In this document: positions 1 to 6,807 of the stretch, piece by piece | How the letters are laid out: each line of letters starts with the position of its first letter | Position numbering within the stretch: the stretch's first letter is position 1 | From: Sphingomonadaceae bacterium | GTDB taxonomy: Bacteria > Pseudomonadota > Alphaproteobacteria > Sphingomonadales > Sphingomonadaceae | Reading direction: 5' to 3' | Assembly (NCBI GenBank): GCA_019245455.1 | Contig: JAFARM010000116.1 | Span: 1-14,643, forward strand | DNA: 14,643 nucleotides | Notes under the pieces: model-generated | Database searches by the model: none | Seen by the model: only the letters and a program-made list of their open reading frames with translations | What the model was told of the DNA's origin: nothing | Translations under genes and position numbers: made by a program

Positions 1-1611
1 AAGACCTCGACCGCGCGGATCATCGCTAAGGCGCTCAACTGCATCGGCCCCGACGGGCAGGGCGGGCCGACGATCACCCCCTGCGGCGTCTGCGAGCCAT
101 GCGTCGCCATCGCCGCCGGGCGGCACATGGACGTGATCGAAATGGACGCCGCGTCGAATACCGGCATCGACGACGTCCGCCAGATCATCGAGGCCGTGCG
201 CTACGCCGCCGCGACCGCGCGCTACAAGATCTACATCAGCGACGAAGTCCACATGCTGTCGAAGGCAGCGTTCAACGGGCTGTTGAAGACGCTTGAGGAG
301 CCGCCGCCGCATGTGAAGTTCATCTTCGCGACGACCGAAGTCGGCAAGCTGCCGGTCACCGTCCTGTCGCGCTGCCAGCGCTTCGACCTGCGCCGCATCC
401 CCGCCGACGTGCTCGCCGCCCACTTCGGCCGCATCGTCGAGCTGGAGGGGGCGACGGCCGAGCCCGAGGCGCTGGCGCTGATCGCCCGCGCCGCCGAGGG
501 GTCGGTCCGCGACGGGCTGTCGATCCTCGACCAGGCGATCGCCCACGGCGGCGGCGCGGTGACGGCGGCGGCGGTGCGCGAGATGATCGGCCTGTCCGAC
601 CGGGGTGCCGTGCGCACGCTGATGGGCCTGCTGCTGGCCGGCGAGGCGGCGGCCGCGCTGTTGGCGCTGAAGGATATGGTCGACCTCGGCACCGACCCGG
701 CGCAGGTGGTGCAGGAGCTGCTCGAGCTGGTCCACACCGTCACCCGCGCCAAGGTCGCCGACACCGACGATCCGGCGATGAGCGCGGAGGAGCGGGCGGT
801 GGTCCGCGACTGGGCGGCGCGTCTGCCGCTCGGTCACCTCCACCGGCTGTGGCAGCTGCTGCTGAAGGGGCTGGCGGAGGTCAACGCTGCGCCGGTGCCG
901 GTGCAGGCGGCGGAGATGGCGCTGCTGCGGATCGTCTATGCCAGCGGCCTGCCCGATCCCGGCGAGTTGGTGCGGCGGCTGAGCGAGCGGGAAGGGGAGG
1001 GCAGCCCGCGCTCGCTCGGGATTGCGGGTGGAGAGGGTGCGCCTGCCGCGGCAAGCATGAGCGCGGCCCCTGCTGGAAACGGAGTGGTGGCACCGAGTAA
1101 CTTGCAGGCATCGGCTGTCATCCCCGCGCAAGCGGGGACCCATTTCCTCAAGCCGCGGGAGATGGGTCCCCGCTTGCGCGGGGATGACATCAACGGGCAA
1201 GCCGGCGCTTCCCCCTCGCTCCCCGCCGACTACCCCGCGCTCGTCGCGCTGATGGAGGCGTCGCGCGAGCCGCGGCTGGCACACGCGCTCGCCGAAGAGG
1301 TGCGACTCGTCGACTATGCCCCGCCGGCGCTGACGCTGGTCGCGCCCCCGGCGCTGGGGCCCGGCTTCCCGCAGCAGGTGATGGCGGCGCTGGGGCGGGC
1401 GACGGGAGCGCGCTGGACCGTGACCCTCGCCCGCGCCGAGGACCATGCCGAGGTGCGCACGCTCCATGAGCAGGCCGAGGCGCGGGCGGAAGCCGAGCGG
1501 GCGGCGGTCCTCGCCGATCCGCGGGTGCGCGAGATCCTCGCCGCCTTTCCCGAAGCGACCCTGATCGGGATCGACCACGACGAACCGGACCGGAGCCTTG
1601 CCGATGCCTAA
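1..1611 (+). CDS. dnaX: DNA polymerase III subunits gamma/tau (5' truncated by window)
   Basis: This is the clamp-loader ATPase that opens and loads the sliding clamp and links polymerases at the replication fork. The frame is open from base 1, so the start lies outside the window; 536 residues are visible. Residues 1-4 (KTST) are the end of the Walker A loop. The zinc-knuckle cysteines are at 14, 28, 31 and 34 (CGVCEPC). Walker B is ISDEVH at 79-84, and the SRC motif is at 123-125. Domain III follows, then a low-complexity linker of roughly residues 320-405 and an alphaproteobacterial-type C-terminal tau domain. The linker contains an in-frame palindromic repeat (1116-1189), which contributes residues about 372-397, including VIPAQAGTH and RLRGDD. 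The TAA at 1609-1611 overlaps the ybaB start. The identity is certain from the motifs. I see no clear slippery site for gamma production. Confidence 0.97.
   Translation, partial: KTSTARIIAKALNCIGPDGQGGPTITPCGVCEPCVAIAAGRHMDVIEMDAASNTGIDDVRQIIEAVRYAAATARYKIYISDEVHMLSKAAFNGLLKTLEEPPPHVKFIFATTEVGKLPVTVLSRCQRFDLRRIPADVLAAHFGRIVELEGATAEPEALALIARAAEGSVRDGLSILDQAIAHGGGAVTAAAVREMIGLSDRGAVRTLMGLLLAGEAAAALLALKDMVDLGTDPAQVVQELLELVHTVTRAKVADTDDPAMSAEERAVVRDWAARLPLGHLHRLWQLLLKGLAEVNAAPVPVQAAEMALLRIVYASGLPDPGELVRRLSEREGEGSPRSLGIAGGEGAPAAASMSAAPAGNGVVAPSNLQASAVIPAQAGTHFLKPREMGPRLRGDDINGQAGASPSLPADYPALVALMEASREPRLAHALAEEVRLVDYAPPALTLVAPPALGPGFPQQVMAALGRATGARWTVTLARAEDHAEVRTLHEQAEARAEAERAAVLADPRVREILAAFPEATLIGIDHDEPDRSLADA
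1116..1189. repeat. Palindromic repeat inserted in frame within dnaX
   Basis: Two perfect 28-bp inverted arms (1116-1143 and 1162-1189) surround an 18-bp centre. Each arm starts from the end with TGTCATCCCCGCG and is itself a small hairpin with a 6-bp CCCCGC/GCGGGG stem and a GCAA loop. The same family recurs at 12262-12523. Here it lies inside the dnaX linker and is read through without a stop. It is analogous to the palindromic elements found inside Rickettsia proteins, though I do not claim it is homologous to them. Confidence 0.93.
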
Positions 1612-1930
1612 CCTCGACGACATCATGAAGATGGCGGGTCGCCTGCAGGACGACATGGCCAAGGCGCAGGCGAGCCTCGATGGAATCGAGGTCGAGGGCG
1701 CGGCCGGCGGCGGGCTGGTCACCGTCCGCGCTACCGCCAAGGGGCGCATCCTCGGGCTCGCCATCGACCCGTCGCTGCTCCGCGTCGAGGACAAGGAGAT
1801 GCTGGAGGACCTGCTCGTCGCCGCCTTCAACGACGCGAAGGGCAAGGCCGACGCCGCCGGCCACGCCGAGATGCAGAAGATGACCGCCGGCCTGCCGCTG
1901 CCGCCAGGGTTCAAGTTGCCGGGGATGTGA
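1604..1930 (+). CDS. ybaB: YbaB/EbfC family nucleoid-associated protein
   Basis: A small DNA-binding protein of 108 residues. Family members form dimers that bind DNA without strict specificity, and the gene usually sits between dnaX and recR. The sequence shows the typical opening (NLDDIMKMAGRLQDDMAKAQ), the central glycine-rich strand segment (VEGAAGGGLVTVRATAKGRI), and the LLVAAFNDAKGKAD helix. I chose the ATG at 1604 because GGAG at 1592-1595 lies at good spacing; a TTG at 1598 is the alternative. It overlaps the dnaX stop by 8 bp, which implies translational coupling. The expected next gene, recR, is absent; a convergent gene overlaps the last 20 bp instead. Confidence 0.95.
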   Translation: MPNLDDIMKMAGRLQDDMAKAQASLDGIEVEGAAGGGLVTVRATAKGRILGLAIDPSLLRVEDKEMLEDLLVAAFNDAKGKADAAGHAEMQKMTAGLPLPPGFKLPGM

Positions 1931-2663
1931 CGCGCGGCACGGCGGCGCGGCGGCGCAGCCCCGCGCCGACCAGGCCGAAGCCGGTGACCAGCAGCGCCCA
2001 GGTCGCCGGTTCGGGGGTGCCGCCGGTCGCGGTGTAGAAGCCGACGGTGTGGTTGTCCGACTCGTAGCCGCCACCGCGGCCGATCTGGAAGAAGCGGACT
2101 TCGTCGAAGCTGCCCTTGCGGTCATAGAAGTTGATGAAGGCGAAGGGCTCGTTCCCGTCCTGGCCGGTAAAACCGGGATTGGGATTGCCGAAATAGTTGC
2201 GGTTGTGGCCGATCTTGGCCAGCACCTGACCCGGCGAGAGGCTGCCCACCTCGACGCCGCCGCGGTAGAACGCGACCTGGTTGCCCGCGTCGAGCGCCGA
2301 CAGCCAGTAGCCGAAATAGTTGACGCCGTGCGGGAACAGTCGCGGATCGGCGGTAAAGTGCAGGCTATAGGGCGTGTCGGAGAAGGCGACCGGGTACGAT
2401 CCGGTACCCGCGGCACCACCATATTGGTCCGCCGCGTTGATCTGAACGGCGCTGTACGTCGCCTGGATGGCGCCGCGGGTGCCGAAGTCGGTCGTGAAGC
2501 TTTGGCCGCTGACGCGCGTATCGAAGGTCTCGACGCCGACGGTCGTGAACTTGGCCGTGGTGTATTCGACACCCGGTGCCTCGTAGTTCAGGAACAAGAT
2601 GTCGGCGCGCGCTCCCGTCGCCAGAAGTGCCGCTGCGGCGGCGGTCGTTGTGATGCGGATCAT
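1911..2663 (-). CDS. Exported PEPxxWA-CTERM sorting-domain protein
   Basis: A 250-residue protein with an N-terminal signal peptide (MIRITTTAAAAALLATGARA). The C-terminal sorting tail consists of PEPATWA at residues 217-223, a hydrophobic segment (LLVTGFGLVGAGL) and a basic RRR cluster, followed by 11 more residues. In this family the tail directs exosortase-dependent processing and surface or extracellular delivery; the PEPxxWA version is typical of sphingomonads. The middle is rich in Gly, Tyr and Phe and looks beta-rich, but I recognise no enzyme motif, so the function is unknown. I chose the ATG at 2663 because a GGGAGGGG Shine-Dalgarno precedes it; an upstream in-frame start would put 12 residues ahead of the signal peptide. 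It lies 50 bp downstream of mtgA on the same strand, and its 3' end overlaps ybaB antisense. Confidence 0.9.
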   Translation of the reverse strand: MIRITTTAAAAALLATGARADILFLNYEAPGVEYTTAKFTTVGVETFDTRVSGQSFTTDFGTRGAIQATYSAVQINAADQYGGAAGTGSYPVAFSDTPYSLHFTADPRLFPHGVNYFGYWLSALDAGNQVAFYRGGVEVGSLSPGQVLAKIGHNRNYFGNPNPGFTGQDGNEPFAFINFYDRKGSFDEVRFFQIGRGGGYESDNHTVGFYTATGGTPEPATWALLVTGFGLVGAGLRRRAAVPRVTSPAT

Positions 2664-2713
2664 GGCTTCCCCTCCCGGTCCCAAGGGAAGGAACGACACC
2701 GCGGCCGGAAGCT

Positions 2714-3439
2714 TTAGCGGGCAACGCAGGTGTCAACCTGGTCGCGGCGGACGACGCCGATGCGCTTCTGGATCGCCTGGGCGTGGCGGCGGACCTTGCC
2801 GTGCAGGTCGGCGGCGTCGCGCTTGATCGGCTGGGGCAGGATGGCGGCGATCTTCGCCGCCTGCGCCGGGGTCAGACGGGCGGCGCTGGTGTCGAAGTAA
2901 TGGTGCGCCGCCGCCTCGACGCCGTAGAGGCCGGGGCCGAGCTCGGCGATGTTGAGGTAGACCTCCATGATCCGCGGCTTGCCCCAGATCGCCTCGATGA
3001 GGACGGTGAAGTACGCCTCGAACGCCTTGCGGACATAGGAGCGGCCCGGCCACAGGAAGGCGTTCTTCGCCGTCTGCTGGCTGATCGTCGAGCCGCCGCG
3101 CAGGCGGCTCGATTCGGCGTTCCGCACCGCCGCCTGCGCGATCGCGGCGAAGTCGAAGCCGTGGTGCGTGCAGAAGCCCGAGTCTTCCGCGCCGATCACC
3201 GCGCGGGCCATCGCCGGGCTGATGTCGCCTAGCGGCACCCAGCGGCGCTCGACGTGCTGGCCGGCAATCGCGTCACGGATCATCGGCACGGTCAGCGGCG
3301 GGTTCAGCCAGCGGTAGGCAAGCACCCAGAGCAGCGTCACCACCAGCCAAGCGACGACCAGCCGACCGACGAGGCCGAGCATCCAGCCAAGGACACCGGG
3401 TCGACGAGCGCGAACCGGAACGGTTCGTATCCGCGCCAT
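2714..3439 (-). CDS. mtgA: Monofunctional biosynthetic peptidoglycan transglycosylase
   Basis: A GT51 glycosyltransferase that polymerises lipid II into glycan strands at the inner-membrane outer face. It has 241 residues, normal for MtgA, and no transpeptidase domain. There is one N-terminal membrane anchor (VVAWLVVTLLWVLAYRWL) after a basic start. GT51 motifs appear in order: EDSGFCTHHGFD with catalytic Glu85, then RGGSTISQQTAKN, then RKAFEAYFTVLIE, then IMEVYLNIAELGPGLYG. I chose the ATG at 3439; no strong Shine-Dalgarno is visible. A TTG at 3523 would add 28 arginine-rich residues not expected in the family. It lies downstream of rpoH on the same strand, with a 143-bp gap that holds a candidate promoter and operator-like repeats. 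Confidence 0.93.
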   Translation of the reverse strand: MARIRTVPVRARRPGVLGWMLGLVGRLVVAWLVVTLLWVLAYRWLNPPLTVPMIRDAIAGQHVERRWVPLGDISPAMARAVIGAEDSGFCTHHGFDFAAIAQAAVRNAESSRLRGGSTISQQTAKNAFLWPGRSYVRKAFEAYFTVLIEAIWGKPRIMEVYLNIAELGPGLYGVEAAAHHYFDTSAARLTPAQAAKIAAILPQPIKRDAADLHGKVRRHAQAIQKRIGVVRRDQVDTCVAR

Positions 3440-3521
3440 CAGCGTGCCGGAACCGTGAAGTTCACGAAGTTCACGTCCGCGACGTATCTCTGTGACAGCC
3501 CCATCGCGCCCTGCCCGCTTC

Positions 3522-3560
3522 AACCGGACCGGTTATACGCTGCTCTAGCCACGTAGGACA
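3522..3560 (-). promoter_or_regulatory. Candidate mtgA promoter with overlapping palindrome
   Basis: Read on the minus strand, a TATAAC -10 hexamer (3532-3537) lies about 17 bp downstream of a weak -35 (TGTCCT, 3555-3560). A 13-bp palindrome, AACCGG-A-CCGGTT (3522-3534), overlaps the -10 and the expected start site, as an operator would. Transcription would give a leader of roughly 90 nt that carries a tandem 9-mer, GAAGTTCAC on the plus strand (3457-3474). The promoter is inferred from sequence only. Confidence 0.35.
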
Positions 3561-3582
3561 GCGCGCGGGCAGGGCGGCGGTA

Positions 3583-4491
3583 TCAGGCCGGCTCGGGCAG
3601 CAGGCGGCGCTCGCCGGCAAGGTTGCGCATCGCCTTCTGCAATTTGTCGAACGCGCGGACCTCGATCTGGCGGACGCGCTCGCGGCTGATGCCGTACTGC
3701 TGCGACAGCTCCTCGAGCGTCTCGGGCTCGTCGACCAGGCGGCGCTGCGTCAGGATGTGTTTCTCGCGGTCGTTGAGGTCGCCCATCGCGTCGACCAGCA
3801 GGCCGTGGCGCTGCTCGCGCTCCTGCTCGCCGGCGACGATCTCGTCCTGCAGCGGGCCGGTGTCGGTCAGCCAGTCCTGCCACTCGCCCTCGCCCTCCTC
3901 GCGCAGCGGCGCGTTGAGGCTGGTGTCGCCGCCCATCGCCATGCGGCGGTTCATGCTGACGACCTCGTCCTCGTGCACGCCGAGCGTGGTCGCGATCCGG
4001 GCGACGTCGTCGGGGCGCATATCCCCGTCCTCCATCGCGTTGATCTTGCCCTTCATCCGGCGGAGGTTGAAGAACAATTTCTTCTGGTTGGCGGTCGTGC
4101 CGATCTTGACCAGGCTCCACGAGCGCAGGATGAACTCCTGGATCGAGGCCCTGATCCACCACATGGCATAGGTCGCCAGGCGGAAGCCGCGGTCGGCGTC
4201 GAACTTCTTGACGCCCTGCATCAGCCCGATGTTGCCCTCGCTGATCAGCTCCGCGACCGGCAGGCCATAGCCGCGGTAGCCCATGGCGATCTTGGCGACG
4301 AGGCGCAGGTGGCTGGTGACGAGCTTCGCCGCCGCCTCCGGGTCCTGATGCTCCTGCCAGCGCTTGGCGAGCATATATTCCTGCTCGGGCGCGAGCAGGG
4401 GGAACTTGCGGATCTCGGCCAAGTAGCGGTTCAATCCGGCCTCGCCGCCCATGGTCGGGATCGAGGTCTTGGCGGGCAGGTTGGCGGCCAT
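3583..4491 (-). CDS. rpoH: RNA polymerase sigma-32 factor (heat shock)
   Basis: An alternative sigma factor that directs transcription of chaperone and protease genes after heat shock. It has 302 residues, the normal length. Region 2 is intact (ELISEGNIGLMQGVKKF, RGFRLATYAMWWIRASIQEF). The RpoH box, which distinguishes this family from RpoD, is QKKLFFNLR at residues 136-144. Region 4 with its helix-turn-helix is at about 259-284 (LEELSQQYGISRERVRQIE). I chose the ATG at 4491 because GAAGGGAG sits just upstream on the minus strand and MAANLPAKTSIP is a family-typical start; the open frame continues upstream but is the shadow of rluD. It lies 11 bp downstream of rluD, an order often seen in alphaproteobacteria. 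Confidence 0.97.
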   Translation of the reverse strand: MAANLPAKTSIPTMGGEAGLNRYLAEIRKFPLLAPEQEYMLAKRWQEHQDPEAAAKLVTSHLRLVAKIAMGYRGYGLPVAELISEGNIGLMQGVKKFDADRGFRLATYAMWWIRASIQEFILRSWSLVKIGTTANQKKLFFNLRRMKGKINAMEDGDMRPDDVARIATTLGVHEDEVVSMNRRMAMGGDTSLNAPLREEGEGEWQDWLTDTGPLQDEIVAGEQEREQRHGLLVDAMGDLNDREKHILTQRRLVDEPETLEELSQQYGISRERVRQIEVRAFDKLQKAMRNLAGERRLLPEPA

Positions 4492-4502
4492 GTCGGCTCC
4501 CT

Positions 4503-5480
4503 TCACGCGGTCGTCGGTACTGAAAGACGACCGATTAAGTCCACTATATCCGCCGGCAGCGGCGATTGGAACGAAAGTTTTTCTTTTGTTGCCGGATGGA
4601 TGAACCCCAACGTTGCCGCGTGCAGCGCCTGGCGGGCGAAGCCGAGCTCGGCGAGAACCGGGCGCAGCGCCGCCGGGGTCCGTCCGTAGGTCGCGTCGCC
4701 GACGAGGGCGTGCCCGATCGAGGCCATGTGGACGCGAATCTGGTGGGTCCTTCCCGTCTCGAGCCGACACTCCACCTTCGACGCATGAGCGAGCGCGGTG
4801 ACAGTGCGATAATGTGTCACGGCGTGCTTGCCGCGACGTTCAGTGTCCTTGGCGGCGACGATCGCCATCTTCTGCCGGTTGGCGTCGGAGCGGGCGAGAT
4901 GGCTGCGGATCGTGCCGGCAGGCGGGGCCGGGTGGCCGGCGACGACGGCCGTGTACATCCGCTCGACGCTGTGCGCGGCGAACTGACGCGACAGCGCCTC
5001 GTGCGCGGGGTCGGTCTTGGCGACGACGAGCAGCCCCGACGTGTCCTTGTCGATGCGGTGGACGATGCCCGGCCGCGCCACCCCGCCGATGCCCGACAGC
5101 CGTCCGGCGCAGTGGTGGAGGAGGGCATTGACCATGGTGCCGTCGAGATTGCCCGCGGCCGGATGGACGACGAGCCCGGCGGGCTTGTCGACGACGAGCA
5201 GGTGATCGTCCTCGAACACGATCCGCAGCGGAATGTCCTGCGCCGCCGCCTCGGCCGGTACGGCGGCGGGAACGACGACGGTCAGCGCGTCGCCGGCGGC
5301 GACCTTGCGCGCGGGATCGCGCGGGTGCGCGCCGCTGGCGCCGCTGACCTGGCCCGACCCGATCAGCGCCTTGATCCGTTCACGCGACAGGGTCGGGATC
5401 AGCGCGGCGAGGGCGCGGTCGACGCGCCACCCCGCCATCGCCTCCGGCACGGTCACGTTAACCGTGGCCGCAGTCGACAT
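4503..5480 (-). CDS. rluD: 23S rRNA pseudouridine synthase, RluD/RluA family
   Basis: This enzyme converts uridines to pseudouridine in 23S rRNA; RluD modifies helix 69. It has 325 residues. An N-terminal S4 RNA-binding domain (RVDRALAALIPTLSRERIKALIGSGQV) precedes the catalytic domain. That domain has DDHLLVVDKPAGLVVHP and the catalytic motif HRIDKDTSG with Asp144, followed by LETGRTHQIRVHM and ALHAATLGF. The start is ambiguous: the ATG at 5480 has GGGGGAG close upstream, and the ATG at 5492 would add four residues (MGEQ). The gene is divergent from the M67 gene with only 18-30 bp between starts, so the two promoters must overlap or lie inside coding sequence. It leads the rluD-rpoH-mtgA block. 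Confidence 0.93.
   Translation of the reverse strand: MSTAATVNVTVPEAMAGWRVDRALAALIPTLSRERIKALIGSGQVSGASGAHPRDPARKVAAGDALTVVVPAAVPAEAAAQDIPLRIVFEDDHLLVVDKPAGLVVHPAAGNLDGTMVNALLHHCAGRLSGIGGVARPGIVHRIDKDTSGLLVVAKTDPAHEALSRQFAAHSVERMYTAVVAGHPAPPAGTIRSHLARSDANRQKMAIVAAKDTERRGKHAVTHYRTVTALAHASKVECRLETGRTHQIRVHMASIGHALVGDATYGRTPAALRPVLAELGFARQALHAATLGFIHPATKEKLSFQSPLPADIVDLIGRLSVPTTA
4543..4571 (-). promoter_or_regulatory. Candidate rpoH promoter inside the rluD 3' end
   Basis: On the minus strand a good -10 (TATAGT, 4543-4548, within GATATAGT) lies 17 bp from a poor -35 (TTCCAA, 4566-4571). It sits about 52 bp before the rpoH ATG, inside the last codons of rluD, where an independent rpoH promoter would be expected. 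I do not see a clear CTTG-type RpoH or GGAAC-type ECF signature. Confidence 0.3.
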
Positions 5481-5510
5481 TTGCTCCCCCATCGCCTAGC
5501 CGATGTCGGG

Positions 5511-5930
5511 ATGATGGCGGCAAATACAAGCTATTGTGTCGGACCGGCGGTGCTGGCGGCGATCCTGGCGCACGCCGCCGCGGCGGCTCCGGCTGAGGCG
5601 TGCGGGTTGGTGCTCGGCGCGGAATCGCGGATCGACGCGGCGGTGCCGGCCGTAAACGTCGCCGAGCGGCCCGAGCGGGGGTTCGAGATCGATCCGGCGA
5701 CGCTGCTCCGCGTCCACCGCGAGGCGCGCGGGTCCGGACGGTCGGTCGTCGGCTGGTACCACTCGCACCCGAACGGCGCGCGGCAGCCGTCGGCGACCGA
5801 TGCCGCGCGGGCGGTCGAGGACGGGCGGCTGTGGCTGATCGCGGCGGCGGGGCAGGTGACGGCGTGGCGAGCGGCGGCGGGCGGGCCGGTCCACGGCCGC
5901 TTCGTCGCCGTCGACCTGGTTGCCGGCTGA
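5511..5930 (+). CDS. M67 family (JAMM/Mov34) metallopeptidase
   Basis: A 139-residue stand-alone JAMM domain, a zinc isopeptidase or peptidase fold. The complete metal site is present: Glu29 (PAEACGLVLG) and HSHPNGARQPSATD, giving His84, His86, Ser94 and Asp97. Bacterial members of this size often process C-termini of sulfur-carrier or ubiquitin-like proteins, but no ThiS/MoaD-like partner is in the window, so the substrate is unknown. Two tandem ATGs (5511 and 5514) are possible starts, and neither has a clear Shine-Dalgarno. Its TGA (5928-5930) is followed at once, in the same frame, by the GTG of the cold-shock-domain ORF, so readthrough would fuse the two. Confidence 0.9.
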   Translation: MMAANTSYCVGPAVLAAILAHAAAAAPAEACGLVLGAESRIDAAVPAVNVAERPERGFEIDPATLLRVHREARGSGRSVVGWYHSHPNGARQPSATDAARAVEDGRLWLIAAAGQVTAWRAAAGGPVHGRFVAVDLVAG

Positions 5931-6140
5931 GTGGCGACGGGCGAAGTCAAGTGGTTCGACGCCCGCAAGGGCTTCGGCTTCATCGCCCCCGACACGGGAC
6001 CGCGCGACGTCTTCGTCCATGCCTCGGCGGTGGCGGCGTCGCCGTTCCCGACGCTCGAGCCGGGGCAGCGGCTCGAGTTCGAGCTGACGCAGACGACCGA
6101 CGGCCGCCTGCTCGCGCTCGGCCTGCGGCCGCTGGCATGA
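5931..6140 (+). CDS. Cold-shock domain (CspA-like) nucleic-acid-binding protein
   Basis: A 69-residue single cold-shock domain, an OB fold that binds single-stranded RNA or DNA. It opens with the family signature GEVKWFDARKGFGFI, which contains RNP1, followed by DVFVHASAV, which contains RNP2. The GTG at 5931 is the only start before the conserved core, because the preceding codon is the stop of the M67 gene. No ribosome-binding site is visible, so translation probably depends on coupling to, or readthrough from, the upstream gene. Unlike classic cspA genes it has no long leader and sits inside a cluster, so cold induction is not implied. The stop overlaps an ATG (ATGA, 6137-6140). Confidence 0.92.
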   Translation: MATGEVKWFDARKGFGFIAPDTGPRDVFVHASAVAASPFPTLEPGQRLEFELTQTTDGRLLALGLRPLA

Positions 6141-6169
6141 GCGGGCGGGTACGGCGTCGCGCGTCGTGA
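6137..6169 (+). CDS. Possible 10-codon linking mini-ORF
   Basis: An ATG overlapping the cold-shock stop (ATGA) opens a ten-codon frame (MSGRVRRRAS). Its TGA overlaps the GTG start of the LysE-type gene (GTGA, 6166-6169). None of the three starts here has a clear Shine-Dalgarno, so a stop-start relay that carries ribosomes across the 25-bp gap is plausible. The peptide itself may be meaningless. No conservation data support it. Confidence 0.3.
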   Translation: MSGRVRRRAS

Positions 6170-6807
6170 GCGGCCTGTCGACCCTCTATTTCCCGGCCGG
6201 GATGCTGATCGGGCTGGCGTCCGCCGCGCCGGTCGGGCCGGTCAACCTGCTCGTCATCCAGCGGACGCTGACCGCGCACACCGCGGGCGCGCTGCTGCTC
6301 GGGGCGGCCGGGGCGGTCGGCGATGCGCTGTTCGCCGCGGCGGCGGCGTTCGGCGTCGGCGCGGTGCAGGACGCGCTCGCTGAATACGCGCTTGTCCTGC
6401 GCGTCGTCGGCGGCGTCATCATGCTCGCCTTCGCCGTCGTCATCGCGCGCTCGGCCCCCAAGCTGCGCGACAGCGAGGCGCAGGCGTCGGTCCTGCGCAT
6501 GGCGGCGGCGACGCTGACGCTGACGCTGACCAACCCGGCGACGATCCTGTTCTTCGTCGGCGCGTTCGGCGCGGTCGGCTTCACCGGCATCGGCCATTCG
6601 TCGATGGCGCAGCTGTGGAACGCCGGGCTGGTCGTCGCGGGTGCCTTTTCGGGATCGATGCTGTGGTGGCTGACGGTGACCGGCGTCGCGCGGCGGCTGC
6701 GCGGGCGCATTACCGACCGGCACCTGGCGCTGCTCAACCGCGGCACGGCGCTCGCGCTCGGTCTGTTCGCCGCCGCCGCCGTCCTCTCCGGAGTCCTGCA
6801 CCGGTGA
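6166..6807 (+). CDS. LysE/RhtB family exporter
   Basis: A 213-residue inner-membrane protein with about six hydrophobic segments. LysE-superfamily members export amino acids or related metabolites using the proton gradient. The sequence shows the N-terminal loop typical of the family (SAAPVGPVNLLVIQRTL), the mid-protein TLTLTNPATILFFVGAFG motif, and the final hydrophobic helix (GTALALGLFAAAAVLSGVL). The substrate cannot be read from sequence. The start is the GTG at 6166, which overlaps the stop of the mini-ORF; an internal ATG at 6202 would cut into the first helix. The stop overlaps the GTG of the next gene (6804-6807), suggesting coupled translation. Confidence 0.88.
   Translation: MSGLSTLYFPAGMLIGLASAAPVGPVNLLVIQRTLTAHTAGALLLGAAGAVGDALFAAAAAFGVGAVQDALAEYALVLRVVGGVIMLAFAVVIARSAPKLRDSEAQASVLRMAAATLTLTLTNPATILFFVGAFGAVGFTGIGHSSMAQLWNAGLVVAGAFSGSMLWWLTVTGVARRLRGRITDRHLALLNRGTALALGLFAAAAVLSGVLHR

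Noticed and set aside
1..1611. Programmed frameshift site in dnaX for the gamma subunit
   Set aside because: I found no A-rich slippery heptamer in the visible part. The strong stem at 1116-1189 alone is not enough evidence.
1190..2572. A 460-codon minus-strand frame
   Set aside because: It is the shadow of dnaX, ybaB and the PEP-CTERM gene, Arg/Ser/Pro-rich, without motifs.
3757..4689. A 310-codon plus-strand frame opposite rpoH
   Set aside because: It is antisense to rpoH and the rluD end, Val/Leu/Asp-rich shadow composition without motifs.
4492..4770. N-terminal extension of RpoH by 93 residues
   Set aside because: It overlaps the rluD 3' end, has an arginine/proline-rich shadow composition, and the ATG at 4491 has a good Shine-Dalgarno and a family-typical start.
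4566..5510. Long N-terminal extension of the M67 protein
   Set aside because: It is antisense to rluD. The JAMM domain is complete from the ATG at 5511.
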